A stretch of 64,000 nt of DNA, taken from positions 25,746 to 89,745 of the forward strand of contig JAFGRD010000042.1 of assembly GCA_016935315.1 (NCBI GenBank), written 5' to 3'. Below are positions 18,903 to 26,921 of this stretch, piece after piece. The position numbers were made by a program, and so were the translations under genes. Position 1 is the first letter of the stretch. Each line of letters starts with the position of its first letter. Origin of the DNA: Pirellulales bacterium (lineage in GTDB: Bacteria; Planctomycetota; Planctomycetia; Pirellulales; Thermoguttaceae). The notes beneath the pieces were generated by a model. It did not search any database. It was not told where the DNA came from and saw only the letters and a program-made list of their open reading frames with translations.

Positions 18903-20239
18903 ATCGTGTCTCCCAACAGCCGCACCGACTGGGCACTTCGAAGCTTCCCTTGCGGGTCCCACTTCCTGCGGACCGCATTGAAGGCATCGAGACGCGATTC
19001 CATCGCACGGAAGTGTTCCTCCCGCGTGAAGGTGTCCTTGGTCAGATAGATCCGCCCGCCCTCGGCGATCACCAACTCGTTGAGCCGATCGACAAAGCCC
19101 TGCGTCTTCTCCCGATGGACGGGGAAATCCATGGCAATGGAGATCCCCGGCCGCGGAAACGAGAGCATGCCCTTTCCCTCCGGGCCACAGTCCTTGATCA
19201 CACAGAGGAACGCCATCCCGCCGCCGGAGGTGAACAGATCGAGGAACCGCCGGGCCGGGCCGTTGTCTTCGGCATGGGGCAGCACGCACTGGTACTGCGT
19301 GAAACCGCGACGCCCGTAAATCAGGTTCCAATCGTCGAGCATGTCCAATGGATAGAAAAAAGCGTCGGGGTGCACGATCCCGCGCTTCTCCCGCTGAATG
19401 TGCTTGTAGTAGTAGAGCAGGTTGAACGCCTTCATGCTTGCGCGGCAGAGGGCAAAGCCGGGAAACTGAAAAGGCACGCGGAAGCGGCGTTTCGTGGGCG
19501 GCGGCGTGCCGGGGGCCTCGTCGGGCTCGGCCCAGCAACCCTTCATCAGAATCCCACGCCCAAGGCTTTCACCCCGTGCCAGGCAATCGACCCAGCCAAC
19601 CGTCATCGGCCAGGCTCCCGCCGCCTCCTTCAACCCGGCGACCATGGCGTCGAGATTGGCAATACGGTGACTCTCGCCCCGGATCCACGGCGAGGGGATC
19701 CGGCGCATCCGAAATTCGACCTCCAGAATGTGGCCCGTCAGCCCCATGCCGCCGAGCGTCGCCCGAAACAACTCCTGCTCCTGCTCGTCGGAACACTCGA
19801 TGATCCGGCCGTCGGCGACCCGCAGCCGCAAGCTCCGCACGTGCTCGCCGAAGCAGCCGTCGACGTGATGATTCTTCCCGTGGATGTCGGAAGCGACCAT
19901 GCCGCCGAGCGTGACGAACTGGGTACCGGGCGAAACGGGCACGAACCACCCGCCGCGCAGAAAGAGCCGGTTCAACTCCAGCAGTGACACGCCCGCTTCC
20001 GCCCGAAGCAGTCCCGAATCTTGGTCGAACGCCAGCAGGCGATCGGCCATCGTGGTATCGACCACGGTGTCGTTCGCACAGGCCGGCAACGACGAATCAC
20101 CGTACGATCGCGCCAACCCGCGGCAAAGCGCGGCGCCTGCGGTGCTTCGCACGAGGTCTTCTGACTTGATTTCCAGCCCTTCTGCGACAGGGTAACGGCC
20201 CCATCCAGAGAAGGAGGTGTGGTACGCTTCCGGCGGCAT
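18899..20239 (-). CDS. FAD-dependent decaprenylphosphoryl-ribose 2'-oxidase homologue (DprE1-like)
   Basis: ATG 20239 (MPPEAYHTSFSGWGRYP) gives 446 residues, close to the 461 of M. tuberculosis DprE1; AGGAA lies before it, though the frame continues to 20683. Family marks in order: GWGRYP; GLARSYGDSSLP; PVSPGTQFVTLGGMVASDIH directly followed by GKNHHVDG (the FAD-linked His region); GGMGLTGHIL; FFYPLDMLDDWN; FTQYQCVLP; LSFPRPGISIAMDFP; GGRIYLTKDTF. The lysine of LTKD corresponds to the conserved catalytic-site Lys418. The position of mycobacterial Cys387 (in NICVDFP) is Ala here (SIAMDFP). It works with the overlapping SDR gene in epimerising polyprenyl-phospho-ribose to arabinose. It would act on a membrane lipid substrate. 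Confidence 0.85.
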   Translation of the reverse strand: MPPEAYHTSFSGWGRYPVAEGLEIKSEDLVRSTAGAALCRGLARSYGDSSLPACANDTVVDTTMADRLLAFDQDSGLLRAEAGVSLLELNRLFLRGGWFVPVSPGTQFVTLGGMVASDIHGKNHHVDGCFGEHVRSLRLRVADGRIIECSDEQEQELFRATLGGMGLTGHILEVEFRMRRIPSPWIRGESHRIANLDAMVAGLKEAAGAWPMTVGWVDCLARGESLGRGILMKGCWAEPDEAPGTPPPTKRRFRVPFQFPGFALCRASMKAFNLLYYYKHIQREKRGIVHPDAFFYPLDMLDDWNLIYGRRGFTQYQCVLPHAEDNGPARRFLDLFTSGGGMAFLCVIKDCGPEGKGMLSFPRPGISIAMDFPVHREKTQGFVDRLNELVIAEGGRIYLTKDTFTREEHFRAMESRLDAFNAVRRKWDPQGKLRSAQSVRLLGDTI

Positions 20240-20454
20240 CGAGTCATTCCTGGCTATGGGCGGCCGCTGCGGCCGTTGGTCGAGACGGGCAGGCACGCCG
20301 GAAAGAACGGTTTCCGGGAAAACGACGCCGGGGTCGGCTGCTGGCGGGACTGCGGGAGCCCCCGTGTCTGTGCGCATGTATGCATTCCGACAAGAGACAT
20401 GGATTAGTCCACGGCAGTCATTTAGCAGCAAATCCACTCTGCCGCAATAGCAGA

Positions 20455-21438
20455 CTACCTGTCTCGGTCGGCCAATTCCCGCCGCACGCGCTGAAGGTCC
20501 GCGTCGACCATCATGCGAACCAACTCGGGGAAGGCGACTTCCGGCTGCCACTGCAGGATCGTGCGGGCTTTGGTCGCGTCGCCGCGGAGCGTGTTGATCT
20601 CGGCCGGTCGCAGCAGCTTTGGGTCGCTTTGGACGTGCTCGCGCCAGTCGAGATCCACGTGGCCGAAGGCCAACTCGACCCATTCGCGAACCGAATGTTT
20701 CTCGCCCGTGGCGATCACATAGTCGTCCGGCTCATCCTGTTGGAGCATCAGCCACATTGCCTTGACGTAGTCGCCCGCGAATCCCCAGTCTCGCATTGCT
20801 TCGAGATTGCCCAGCACCAGCTTGTCTTGCACGCCCAGCTTGATTCGTGCCACCGCGTCGGTGATTTTTCGCGTGACGAACTCCTTGCCGCGCAGCGGCG
20901 ATTCATGATTGAAGAGAATCCCGGAGCACGCGAAGACATTGTAGCTTTCCCGATAGTTGACAGTGATCCAGTGGCCGTAGACCTTGGCCACGCCGTACGG
21001 GCTGCGCGGCCAGAAGGACGTTTGCTCGTTTTGCGGCTCTTGGCGGACCTTGCCGAACATCTCGCTGCTGCTGGCCTGGTAGAAACGGATGTCCCGGTCC
21101 ACCAGCCGGACGGCCTCCAGCATGCGAGTCACGCCCAGAGCGGTGAACTCGCCGGTCAACAACGGCTGCAGCCAACTGGTGGGCACGAAGCTTTGAGCGG
21201 CCAGGTTGTAGACTTCATGGGGGCGCACCTGGCTGATCAGGGTGATGATGGACAACTGGTCCAAGAGGTCGGCCTGGTGCAGGATCAGACGATCCCTGAG
21301 GCTGGCAATCCGCTCGAAGCTCTCCGTGCTCGCCCGGCGGACCATCCCGTGTACCTCGTAGCCCTTGCCCAGCAGAAACTCGGCCAAAAAGGCCCCATCT
21401 TGTCCGGTGATGCCGGTGATCAGCGCTTTGCGAGTCAT
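20455..21438 (-). CDS. gmd: GDP-mannose 4,6-dehydratase
   Basis: 327 residues from ATG 21438; a TTG lies one codon upstream. Extended [22 protein letters not shown] is the NAD(P)-binding loop with the Gmd signature, HGMVRRAST follows, and the active site is [10 protein letters not shown] with [12 protein letters not shown] (Tyr-x-x-x-Lys). Later [20 protein letters not shown] and [17 protein letters not shown] are diagnostic. It converts GDP-D-mannose to GDP-4-keto-6-deoxymannose, precursor of GDP-fucose or GDP-rhamnose-type sugars. No fucose synthase is adjacent in the window. It sits 215 bp upstream of the DprE1-like gene in the same direction, in an envelope-glycan block. Confidence 0.95.
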   Translation of the reverse strand: MTRKALITGITGQDGAFLAEFLLGKGYEVHGMVRRASTESFERIASLRDRLILHQADLLDQLSIITLISQVRPHEVYNLAAQSFVPTSWLQPLLTGEFTALGVTRMLEAVRLVDRDIRFYQASSSEMFGKVRQEPQNEQTSFWPRSPYGVAKVYGHWITVNYRESYNVFACSGILFNHESPLRGKEFVTRKITDAVARIKLGVQDKLVLGNLEAMRDWGFAGDYVKAMWLMLQQDEPDDYVIATGEKHSVREWVELAFGHVDLDWREHVQSDPKLLRPAEINTLRGDATKARTILQWQPEVAFPELVRMMVDADLQRVRRELADRDR

Positions 21439-21576
21439 CAAGGGTTTCCGTTGGCGGAATGGCAGGGTATCAGAATAGAGCTACTTCACGGCCGCCGCTA
21501 TCTTGACCGGCAACGGGGGCAAGGTCAACCGCCCAAACCAACAGCGAACCGATGGATGCCCCTGGGGCGTGCTCGC

Positions 21577-22395
21577 TCAGCGTCCGAACCCCGGGTAGTA
21601 GCCCCCGTAGTTCATGAAGTAACCGGCGGCCCCCGTGCCATGACCCTGCTGGGTCTGAACCCCCAGGTTCTGGGTGGCCGTTTGGAGCCTTTGAATCTGC
21701 GTCTGCGTCCGCAGGTTCGCGGTTCGCTGGTCGATGCCCGGCTTGACCAACGTGTAGTAGTTGTCGACCGTACCGCGGTTATTGTCGGTTCGGAACAGGT
21801 TCATGTACGGACTGATCGCCGGGTTCTGCTGATAGCCCGAGAACGGCTTGTTCTGGGCCGTGGAAGGAGGTGCGCTGGACATAAAACGTCGATGGGCGAC
21901 ACTATTGTAGTTCCGCAACTGCGAAGCGTAGGGCGAAGCCGTGGGCGACGGCCGTTGCCCCGGTCCGGCATTGATATAGGGAAGCGTCGGGTTGGCGGGA
22001 GGCGAACCGGCGGACGCCTGGCCAACTCCCCTGGGAATCACGACCCCTCCGGAAGCGTTTCCCGTTCCGTAACCCTGATCCGCCGTGGGAGCTCCCCACG
22101 GATGGACCTCGGCCGACAAGGGATCGGTTGGGGCGAAGGGCATCATCAACTGCTCGTTCGATGCCGCTCGGCCACCTGTTGCCCCCGACCCGAAACCCAG
22201 GCCGGAACCGGCGCCGCCCGGCAGCCCCGGCGACGTTCTGCGCGCCGGGCCGGGCAGACCGCTTCGTCCCGACATGCCGCCCCCGGTTTCCGGCGGCCGA
22301 TAGATCGGCGTCTCCGGCTGTGGGACCGGTGGCGTCATCTCTGGAAGGACCCAGCCGCCCAACACGATTGCCCAAATACCAATTGCCGCATTCAT
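21577..22395 (-). CDS. Small secreted Pro/Gly-rich protein, unrecognised
   Basis: 272 residues from ATG 22395, decided by AGGAGGT 7 nt upstream; an in-frame GTG lies 9 nt further up. A hydrophobic N-terminus (AAIGIWAIVLGGWVLP) looks like a signal peptide or anchor. The middle is rich in Pro, Gly and Ser with no globular motif. The last 110 residues are Gln/Asn/Tyr-rich (SPYMNLFRTDNNRGTVDNYY, then a run of Thr-Gln repeats TQTQIQRLQTATQNLGVQTQ) and end in a glycine/tyrosine tail YYPGFGR. No family recognised. It lies between a polysaccharide export lipoprotein and gmd, so a structural envelope role is possible. Confidence 0.6.
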   Translation of the reverse strand: MNAAIGIWAIVLGGWVLPEMTPPVPQPETPIYRPPETGGGMSGRSGLPGPARRTSPGLPGGAGSGLGFGSGATGGRAASNEQLMMPFAPTDPLSAEVHPWGAPTADQGYGTGNASGGVVIPRGVGQASAGSPPANPTLPYINAGPGQRPSPTASPYASQLRNYNSVAHRRFMSSAPPSTAQNKPFSGYQQNPAISPYMNLFRTDNNRGTVDNYYTLVKPGIDQRTANLRTQTQIQRLQTATQNLGVQTQQGHGTGAAGYFMNYGGYYPGFGR

Positions 22396-22474
22396 CGCAA
22401 CCACCTCCTGCCCACCTCAACCACGAAGAGCTGAGCGTTACCGGTATCGCGTTTGGACCTATCAAGCCTAATTA

Positions 22475-22503
22475 ATCTTATATCCATTCGGCCAAACAGG
22501 CAA
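22475..22503 (-). promoter_or_regulatory. Candidate promoter upstream of 21577-22395
   Basis: On the minus strand TTGCCT (22503-22498) is followed after 17 nt by TAAGAT (22480-22475), overlapping TATAAG at 15 nt. The leader to ATG 22395 would be about 75 nt. It lies in an AT-rich pocket unlike the surrounding DNA. Confidence 0.35.
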
Positions 22504-22571
22504 TCGCTTAAAGTCCGCATTACCCCGAAGTCCGCAACAGAAAACACTGCAGTGGCATTCAAAACCACCCG

Positions 22572-23639
22572 CTAGTACCTACGCTGTTGATTGTATCCTC
22601 TACCCAAAGTCTGTAGTCCACGAATGGTAGACGTCGTAAGCGACGAAATACCCAACAGCCGTTCGAACGGGCCGGTCAGCGTGCCGATGAGATTCGTCGC
22701 CACCAACACGTCGTCGTCCGCAACGAAAACGCGATCCCCGGGCAGAAGCTGGTAATTGGTCTCCGTCGCCGCTCCCCGCGTGATTGCTTCGTAGTCGATA
22801 GGAAGGATCTGCTCGCAACCGAGACTGTTGGGGGCAGGCCGGGCGACCCAAATCTCCTTGCTAGACAGTTGCGACAGGCCGCCCACCGTACTGATCGCGT
22901 CCAGCACCGTCTCCTTTCCGGTAATCGGCACCCTCACGATGCTGTCACCCAAGCCCGCCCCTTCGGTAATGATGTAATACACCTTGCTGTTGTACGCCAG
23001 CACGTTCACGGCCACTTCGGGCGAGTCGAAGTATTGAGAAAGGTGCTTCTCGATGGTTGCTTTGGTTTCGACAACCGTCTTGCCTGCCACGTGGACCAGG
23101 CCGTATTGACGCAAGTTGACTGTCCCGTCAGGCGCCACCATATACTCGCCGGCGATCGGTTGGGTCCCGGCCGATCGAGCCAACCGAACGGAGACCTCCG
23201 GCCGGGCGAGAATCTGCTCCAGGCGACGCGTGATCGAATCGGTGATTTCCTCGATCGTCATGCCCATCACGCGGACCGTGCCATAACTCGGCCCCAGATT
23301 CACGGTCCCCTCCGCCTCGACCAGGTAGAAATCGTAGATCGGCTGCTCCGGGAGAGTGCCCATCACCTGGATCTGGAGTACGTCATACGCCTCGGCCCGA
23401 TACGGCGGCAAGGGAACCTGTTTCAGCATTTCCAGTTGAAGCACGTCGGGAGCCGCGACGCGATAGGCCGGCAACGACATCAGCGACTTCTCGCGCGGGG
23501 GTTCCATGGCCAAGGGAACCGGCTGTTCCAACGACCGGTCATAGAAATCGATGGTATGACAACCGCTCGGTCCCACGGTCGCGCATGCCGCCAGCACGAA
23601 CAGCACACGCATTCGAATGGGCAAGCAAGCTCTAGTCAT
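22572..23639 (-). CDS. Polysaccharide biosynthesis/export lipoprotein (Wza-like)
   Basis: About 355 residues from ATG 23639; the open frame runs further to 24137 without a ribosome site. The N-terminus has a lipoprotein-type signal, hydrophobic VLFVLAACATVGPSGC with a Cys lipobox near 27. A Poly_export segment (~85-200; YDVLQIQVMGTL, GTVNLGPSYGTVRVMGMT) and SLBB-like repeats (~200-320; VNLRQYGLVHVAGKTV, ISTVGGLSQLS) match outer-membrane polysaccharide export proteins of the Wza/GumB type. Two related DVLQ segments near 65 and 80 suggest a small internal duplication. It likely forms or lines an export channel for an exopolysaccharide. The gmd and dpr-like genes downstream fit a glycan export role; no Wzc kinase is visible. 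Confidence 0.85.
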   Translation of the reverse strand: MTRACLPIRMRVLFVLAACATVGPSGCHTIDFYDRSLEQPVPLAMEPPREKSLMSLPAYRVAAPDVLQLEMLKQVPLPPYRAEAYDVLQIQVMGTLPEQPIYDFYLVEAEGTVNLGPSYGTVRVMGMTIEEITDSITRRLEQILARPEVSVRLARSAGTQPIAGEYMVAPDGTVNLRQYGLVHVAGKTVVETKATIEKHLSQYFDSPEVAVNVLAYNSKVYYIITEGAGLGDSIVRVPITGKETVLDAISTVGGLSQLSSKEIWVARPAPNSLGCEQILPIDYEAITRGAATETNYQLLPGDRVFVADDDVLVATNLIGTLTGPFERLLGISSLTTSTIRGLQTLGRGYNQQRRY

Positions 23640-24045
23640 GGCTTGGTATCCGATGTCTGGGGGCGACGGACAAGATCGCGATTGGTCGGCGAAGTGAATG
23701 TGAGAATAGATGGAATTGCGAATTTGGCGAATTACCGAATTCTGCGCATGAGCACTCACAGTCTTCCTAATCGCTGTTGTCGAAATAATCGGCAAAGTCT
23801 GACGAAGTCTTTGCCTTGTTTTGGCGAGTTGCAGGGAATCTTCCGATGAGGACGGTCGCACTGGCCGCTGGTGGAGAACACCTGCGATCCTCCTGTCGGC
23901 ACCGGGGCCTGCGTTGCCGACCGCTACGACCGCGCCAAAACAACCTGAAATCGCCGAACTCCCATCTGTCTGGTCGGGGAGGTTGTCTATTCCTTTGAGT
24001 CTTCCCATTTTTCCAACTACAATCGGGCCCATGGGAGGCACATCA
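23640..24045. other. Divergent intergenic region, 406 bp
   Basis: It separates the minus-strand polysaccharide export gene from the plus-strand PEP-CTERM gene and should contain both promoters. A plus-strand promoter candidate is at 23995-24023. The left part is AT-richer with GAATT-type motifs (GCGAATTTGGCGAATTACCG at 23718-23737). No coding frame is convincing. Confidence 0.5.
23995..24023 (+). promoter_or_regulatory. Candidate promoter of the PEP-CTERM gene
   Basis: TTGAGT (23995-24000), 17-nt spacer, TACAAT (24018-24023). A start near 24030 would leave a very short leader, with GGGAGG at 24033-24038 before ATG 24046. Confidence 0.4.
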
Positions 24046-25113
24046 ATGCGTTTTGCTCGTCCTGCTCGCCGTATCCTGCTCTCGGCGCTCTGCGCGGTTC
24101 TCCTGGCTGGCCCTGCGGCCTTGGCCGGGACCTTCAAAATCGCGTCGTTCGGCGATGCTCGCAGCTACAAGTACTTCATGGGAACTACCCAAATCGCCGG
24201 GGGCAACCCGAACATTGAAGGGTTTGACTGGTACTCGGCCATGCGGCAGTGGCTCACGGCGCCGGCCATCTTCGGCCCGAACGTCGCCGTCACACTGCAC
24301 GAAATCACCGATGCTCGCACGGACCTCTCCGGTCAGGAATTCGACCTGCTGATCATGAACGAGGTCGTGCCCCTTCCCGGCGAGGCCGCCCACGAGGAAG
24401 CTGCTCAAATCGCCAACTTCGTTCTCGGCGGCGGTTGCCTGGCCATCTTCGCCGACACGCTTGAGGGCGGTCAGGGAAACGTGATGGGAAACAAGACGCT
24501 GGCTGCCCTTGATGGCGGATCGGAGGAGTCCGGCTCGGCCGGGCGGTATTCGGAGTTGGTGCTCTCCGGGCTCCAGAACTCCGACGCCGGGCATTTCGTC
24601 CTGGATCTCGGCGCCGCCAGCAATCTTGTTTGGGGCGGTGCATTCGACTACCAGGTCGACGGACAGGCTGCCGACGACCCGCTGGCAGGCGATCGAAACG
24701 ACGTCCTGGACAAGGCCCGCTTCGGAGCCACCTACCACATCGGCCTGGAGCCCGGCGATTGGAGCCGGATCATCGGCAGCCGACAGACTCTCGGCCATCT
24801 GTCGAACTTCATGATGGAGATTCGCGGCAGCATGATCGACGCCGGATTGTCCCAGGTGGGCGCCGGAAATGTGCTGGTCGTGGGCGACACGATTTTTGCC
24901 AACGACATGGTCTACACCAACGACCCTCAGGAACCGGTCGCCGCTGGTTTCGCCCATGCCGATCCGGCCAACGACAACAACAACTACAACAACGCGCGAA
25001 TCCTGTTGAATTTCGTCCATCAGCAGGCCGTTCCCGAGCCGAGCATCCTCATGTTGTTGATGGCCGCCATGGCCGTGCTGGTTGGCGGTTGCGTGTGGCG
25101 GCGATTCACCTGA
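24046..25113 (+). CDS. PEP-CTERM exported protein
   Basis: 355 residues from ATG 24046, decided by GGGAGG 7 nt upstream; an in-frame ATG at 24031 overlaps that ribosome site. A classic signal peptide (RILLSALCAVLLAGPAALAG, cleavage near residue 27) begins the protein. The middle (FDLLIMNEVVPLPGEAAHEE, ANFVLGGGCLAIFADTLEGG) has a flavodoxin-like or class-I-amidotransferase-like look, but no catalytic Cys is seen. The C-terminus is VPEPSILMLLMAAMAVLVGG followed by WRR: a PEP box, transmembrane helix and basic tail, the exosortase recognition signal. Expected to be processed by exosortase and placed in the envelope or matrix. The nearby Wza-like gene fits the known link of PEP-CTERM systems with exopolysaccharide. 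Confidence 0.8.
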   Translation: MRFARPARRILLSALCAVLLAGPAALAGTFKIASFGDARSYKYFMGTTQIAGGNPNIEGFDWYSAMRQWLTAPAIFGPNVAVTLHEITDARTDLSGQEFDLLIMNEVVPLPGEAAHEEAAQIANFVLGGGCLAIFADTLEGGQGNVMGNKTLAALDGGSEESGSAGRYSELVLSGLQNSDAGHFVLDLGAASNLVWGGAFDYQVDGQAADDPLAGDRNDVLDKARFGATYHIGLEPGDWSRIIGSRQTLGHLSNFMMEIRGSMIDAGLSQVGAGNVLVVGDTIFANDMVYTNDPQEPVAAGFAHADPANDNNNYNNARILLNFVHQQAVPEPSILMLLMAAMAVLVGGCVWRRFT

Positions 25114-25227
25114 CGCTGTCTGCGGAATTCCACTTGCACAGATTCGGCGTTTCTCCCAGAATGGGCCGTGTTCCCACGAGGCCCCCGGTGGACCGTCCCG
25201 GTTTGACGAAAGGATACGTCTTCGAAA

Positions 25228-25503
25228 ATGAGTATGTCGTCGAGCGGATGGAAGGAGTTCTTCCGCCAATGGCCGGCAGAACTGCCGCGGCGGGGCGTGG
25301 TGATCACCACGTTCGGAGAGCAAATCCCGTTTGCGGAATTCCTCACAAGCAGCAAGTTCCTGCTGCTGGAGCGCCATGCTCCCGATTCTCTGGGGGCACG
25401 AACCGTAGTGGTCCCTTTCGATGCGGTGGCGGCGCTGAAACTGACCGACGTGGTCAAATCCAAGACGTTTGCGTCGCTTGGGTTCGAACGCACGGCTGTC
25501 TAG
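25228..25503 (+). CDS. Small conserved-looking protein, unrecognised
   Basis: 91 residues; GAAAGGA lies ~13 nt before ATG 25228, with a second ATG two codons later. The sequence (KEFFRQWPAELPRRGVVITT, FLTSSKFLLLERHAPDSLGA, VVPFDAVAALKLTDVVKSKT) looks like a compact alpha/beta domain without signal peptide or membrane helix. Codon use matches its neighbours and the frame is ended cleanly, so I consider it real. It precedes the Flp-like pilin gene by 259 bp. No family recognised. Confidence 0.6.
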   Translation: MSMSSSGWKEFFRQWPAELPRRGVVITTFGEQIPFAEFLTSSKFLLLERHAPDSLGARTVVVPFDAVAALKLTDVVKSKTFASLGFERTAV

Positions 25504-25762
25504 GGCTGGCCTGTCCGTTCTGCGAAACACGCCGCGCGTGGAGCGTTTCGGATTCTGAACGCGCGGACACTGCCGCATACGCGCCGCGCCGCGCCGTCAT
25601 CCCCTAAATCCTCTCCTAAACACGTGTTGCGGCGGACTGCGGGAGACGTGGCCGGTTTTTCCCGGATTTGGCGCGGATCGTGCATCGATGGCAGAGCACA
25701 CCTGTCGCCCGGGCGATTCCGCCCGGCTCCGTTCTCTTCCTCTGGCGAGAAAAGAGCCAATC

Positions 25763-26029
25763 ATGAAGCGTTCACTTCGCCCTGGCAACCGAGGTCGAAA
25801 GCGTATGGGCTTGCTGACCCTGGAATGGATCCTGTTGATTTCGCTGCTGGTGATAGGCATTATCGGGGGATTGTCGGTTGTGCGGAACGCACTGCTTTGC
25901 GAATTGAGCCAACTGGCCGAGAGCATCACCGCGATGAACGCCTGCGGCGATTGCGATGAGAGCGGCTGTCCGCCTGGGGAAGACTGCTGCGCGGACCCCT
26001 GGTGGTGCTCGAGCGACGGCGGCCCGTAG
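25763..26029 (+). CDS. Flp-pilin-like small membrane protein with Cys-rich tail
   Basis: 88 residues; ATG 25763 (MKRSLRPGNRGRKRMG) rather than the upstream ATG 25688, since the basic leader then directly precedes the hydrophobic core. The segment GLLTLEWILLISLLVIGIIG fits the Flp/Tad pilin pattern: basic leader, Gly cleavage position, Glu at +5, long hydrophobic helix. What follows is unusual: after SQLAESITAMN the tail carries six cysteines in about 30 residues (ACGDCDESGC, EDCC, WWC), suggesting disulfides or metal binding outside the membrane. No Tad assembly genes are visible in the window. Alternative: a planctomycete-specific membrane peptide unrelated to pili. Confidence 0.6.
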   Translation: MKRSLRPGNRGRKRMGLLTLEWILLISLLVIGIIGGLSVVRNALLCELSQLAESITAMNACGDCDESGCPPGEDCCADPWWCSSDGGP

Positions 26030-26353
26030 TCGGCCGATCTGATCTCCCTTTTCGCCTATTCTGCCCGCTTCCGAGCGTGCGCGTGCACAAGACGTTGGTG
26101 AGCGGCCGGGCCGCAGCGCACGCACCCGGGCGAACGGACACGGATAGGATTTTCTCCATCCGAGGCTCCTGGCCCCGACGCGACCCTGTTGTATAATATC
26201 GATAATTGTATAATTATCGGTTCCTTTGGTGGTTCCGCCATTGGGCCGTTCAGGCGTCTGGAACCGTCTTTTCTGGAGTGAGTGGAAGTCTCCGACACCG
26301 CGAATCGGGAGTCGGTGCCAAGCAAGTTTTCTACGTAACACAAGGAGCATTCA
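26030..26353. other. Intergenic region, 324 bp, with AT-rich palindrome
   Basis: Between the Flp-like gene and the DUF3467 gene. It holds an AT-rich island with two TATAAT boxes (26192-26197 and 26209-26214) and a perfect inverted repeat at 26200-26219. The remaining sequence is GC-rich and shows no coding signal. Confidence 0.5.
26200..26219. promoter_or_regulatory. Perfect 8-bp inverted repeat overlapping a -10 box (operator candidate)
   Basis: CGATAATT-GTAT-AATTATCG is a perfect palindrome with a 4-bp centre. TATAAT at 26209-26214 lies inside it, with a weak CTGTTG 17 nt upstream (26186-26191). It lies 135 bp before the GTG start of the DUF3467 gene. It could be a repressor site on that promoter; regulator unknown. 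Confidence 0.45.
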
Positions 26354-26776
26354 GTGGCCAAATCACCCGACAAGCCCGAACAAGAGGCCGAAGTCCCCGC
26401 GCCGGGGGGGCAATCTGCACCCCCCGCTGCACAGCAGCAGCAACAGCAGCGTGTGCAGGTTCAGATCGACGATTCGAAGGTCATCGCGGCGTACGCCAAC
26501 TTCTGCCGTGTTACCGGAACGCCGGAAGAGTTGATTATCGATTTCGGGCTGAATCCCCAGCCGTTCGGCGTGCCGACCGAGCCGATTCCCGTCAACCAGC
26601 GGATCATCACCAACTTCTACACCGCCAAGCGAATGCTCCATGCGTTGACGTTGACCGTACAGCGCCATGAAGCCACGTTCGGCGTGCTGGAGACCGACGT
26701 GCAGAAGCGGGTTATGCCGGGCGTCATGGCCCAGGCGCAGGCTGCGCGACAGGCTGCCCCGCCGCCGCAACAGTAG
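26354..26776 (+). CDS. DUF3467 domain protein
   Basis: 140 residues. The start is GTG 26354, with AAGGAG 6 nt upstream (26342-26347). A charged, Pro/Gln-rich N-terminal tail (run of seven Gln near 27-33) precedes the DUF3467 domain (~35-115): VQIDDSKVIAAYANFCRVTG, TPEELIIDFGLNPQP, NFYTAKRMLHALTLTVQRHE. The C-terminus is Ala/Gln-rich and probably disordered. DUF3467 proteins are small, cytoplasmic and of unknown function. A cysteine desulfurase-like gene follows after 145 bp on the same strand. Confidence 0.82.
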   Translation: MAKSPDKPEQEAEVPAPGGQSAPPAAQQQQQQRVQVQIDDSKVIAAYANFCRVTGTPEELIIDFGLNPQPFGVPTEPIPVNQRIITNFYTAKRMLHALTLTVQRHEATFGVLETDVQKRVMPGVMAQAQAARQAAPPPQQ

Positions 26777-26921
26777 CCACCGGCCAACAGCACCGTCCAG
26801 GACCGGCGGTCTTCCCGCAGACGGCGGCCGCCCGGTTCGGACGGTGTCTCTGCGCGCGACCGGGAACACGAGCGTTTTCACCCCAGTCTTCTTTCCCCGC
26901 CGGTGTCTCGTACCAGTTCTC

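Noticed and set aside
18903..19538. N-terminal extension of the SDR frame
   Set aside because: It overlaps the DprE1-like gene in another frame and has no family resemblance; the ATGA overlap at 18899-18902 gives the real start.
24046..25113. Local exosortase system
   Set aside because: Three PEP-CTERM proteins are present, but no protein with exosortase-type multi-helix Cys/Arg/His features was found in the window.
25484..25500. GGTTCGAAC-like tRNA T-loop
   Set aside because: It is within the 25228-25503 coding frame and no cloverleaf can be formed around it.
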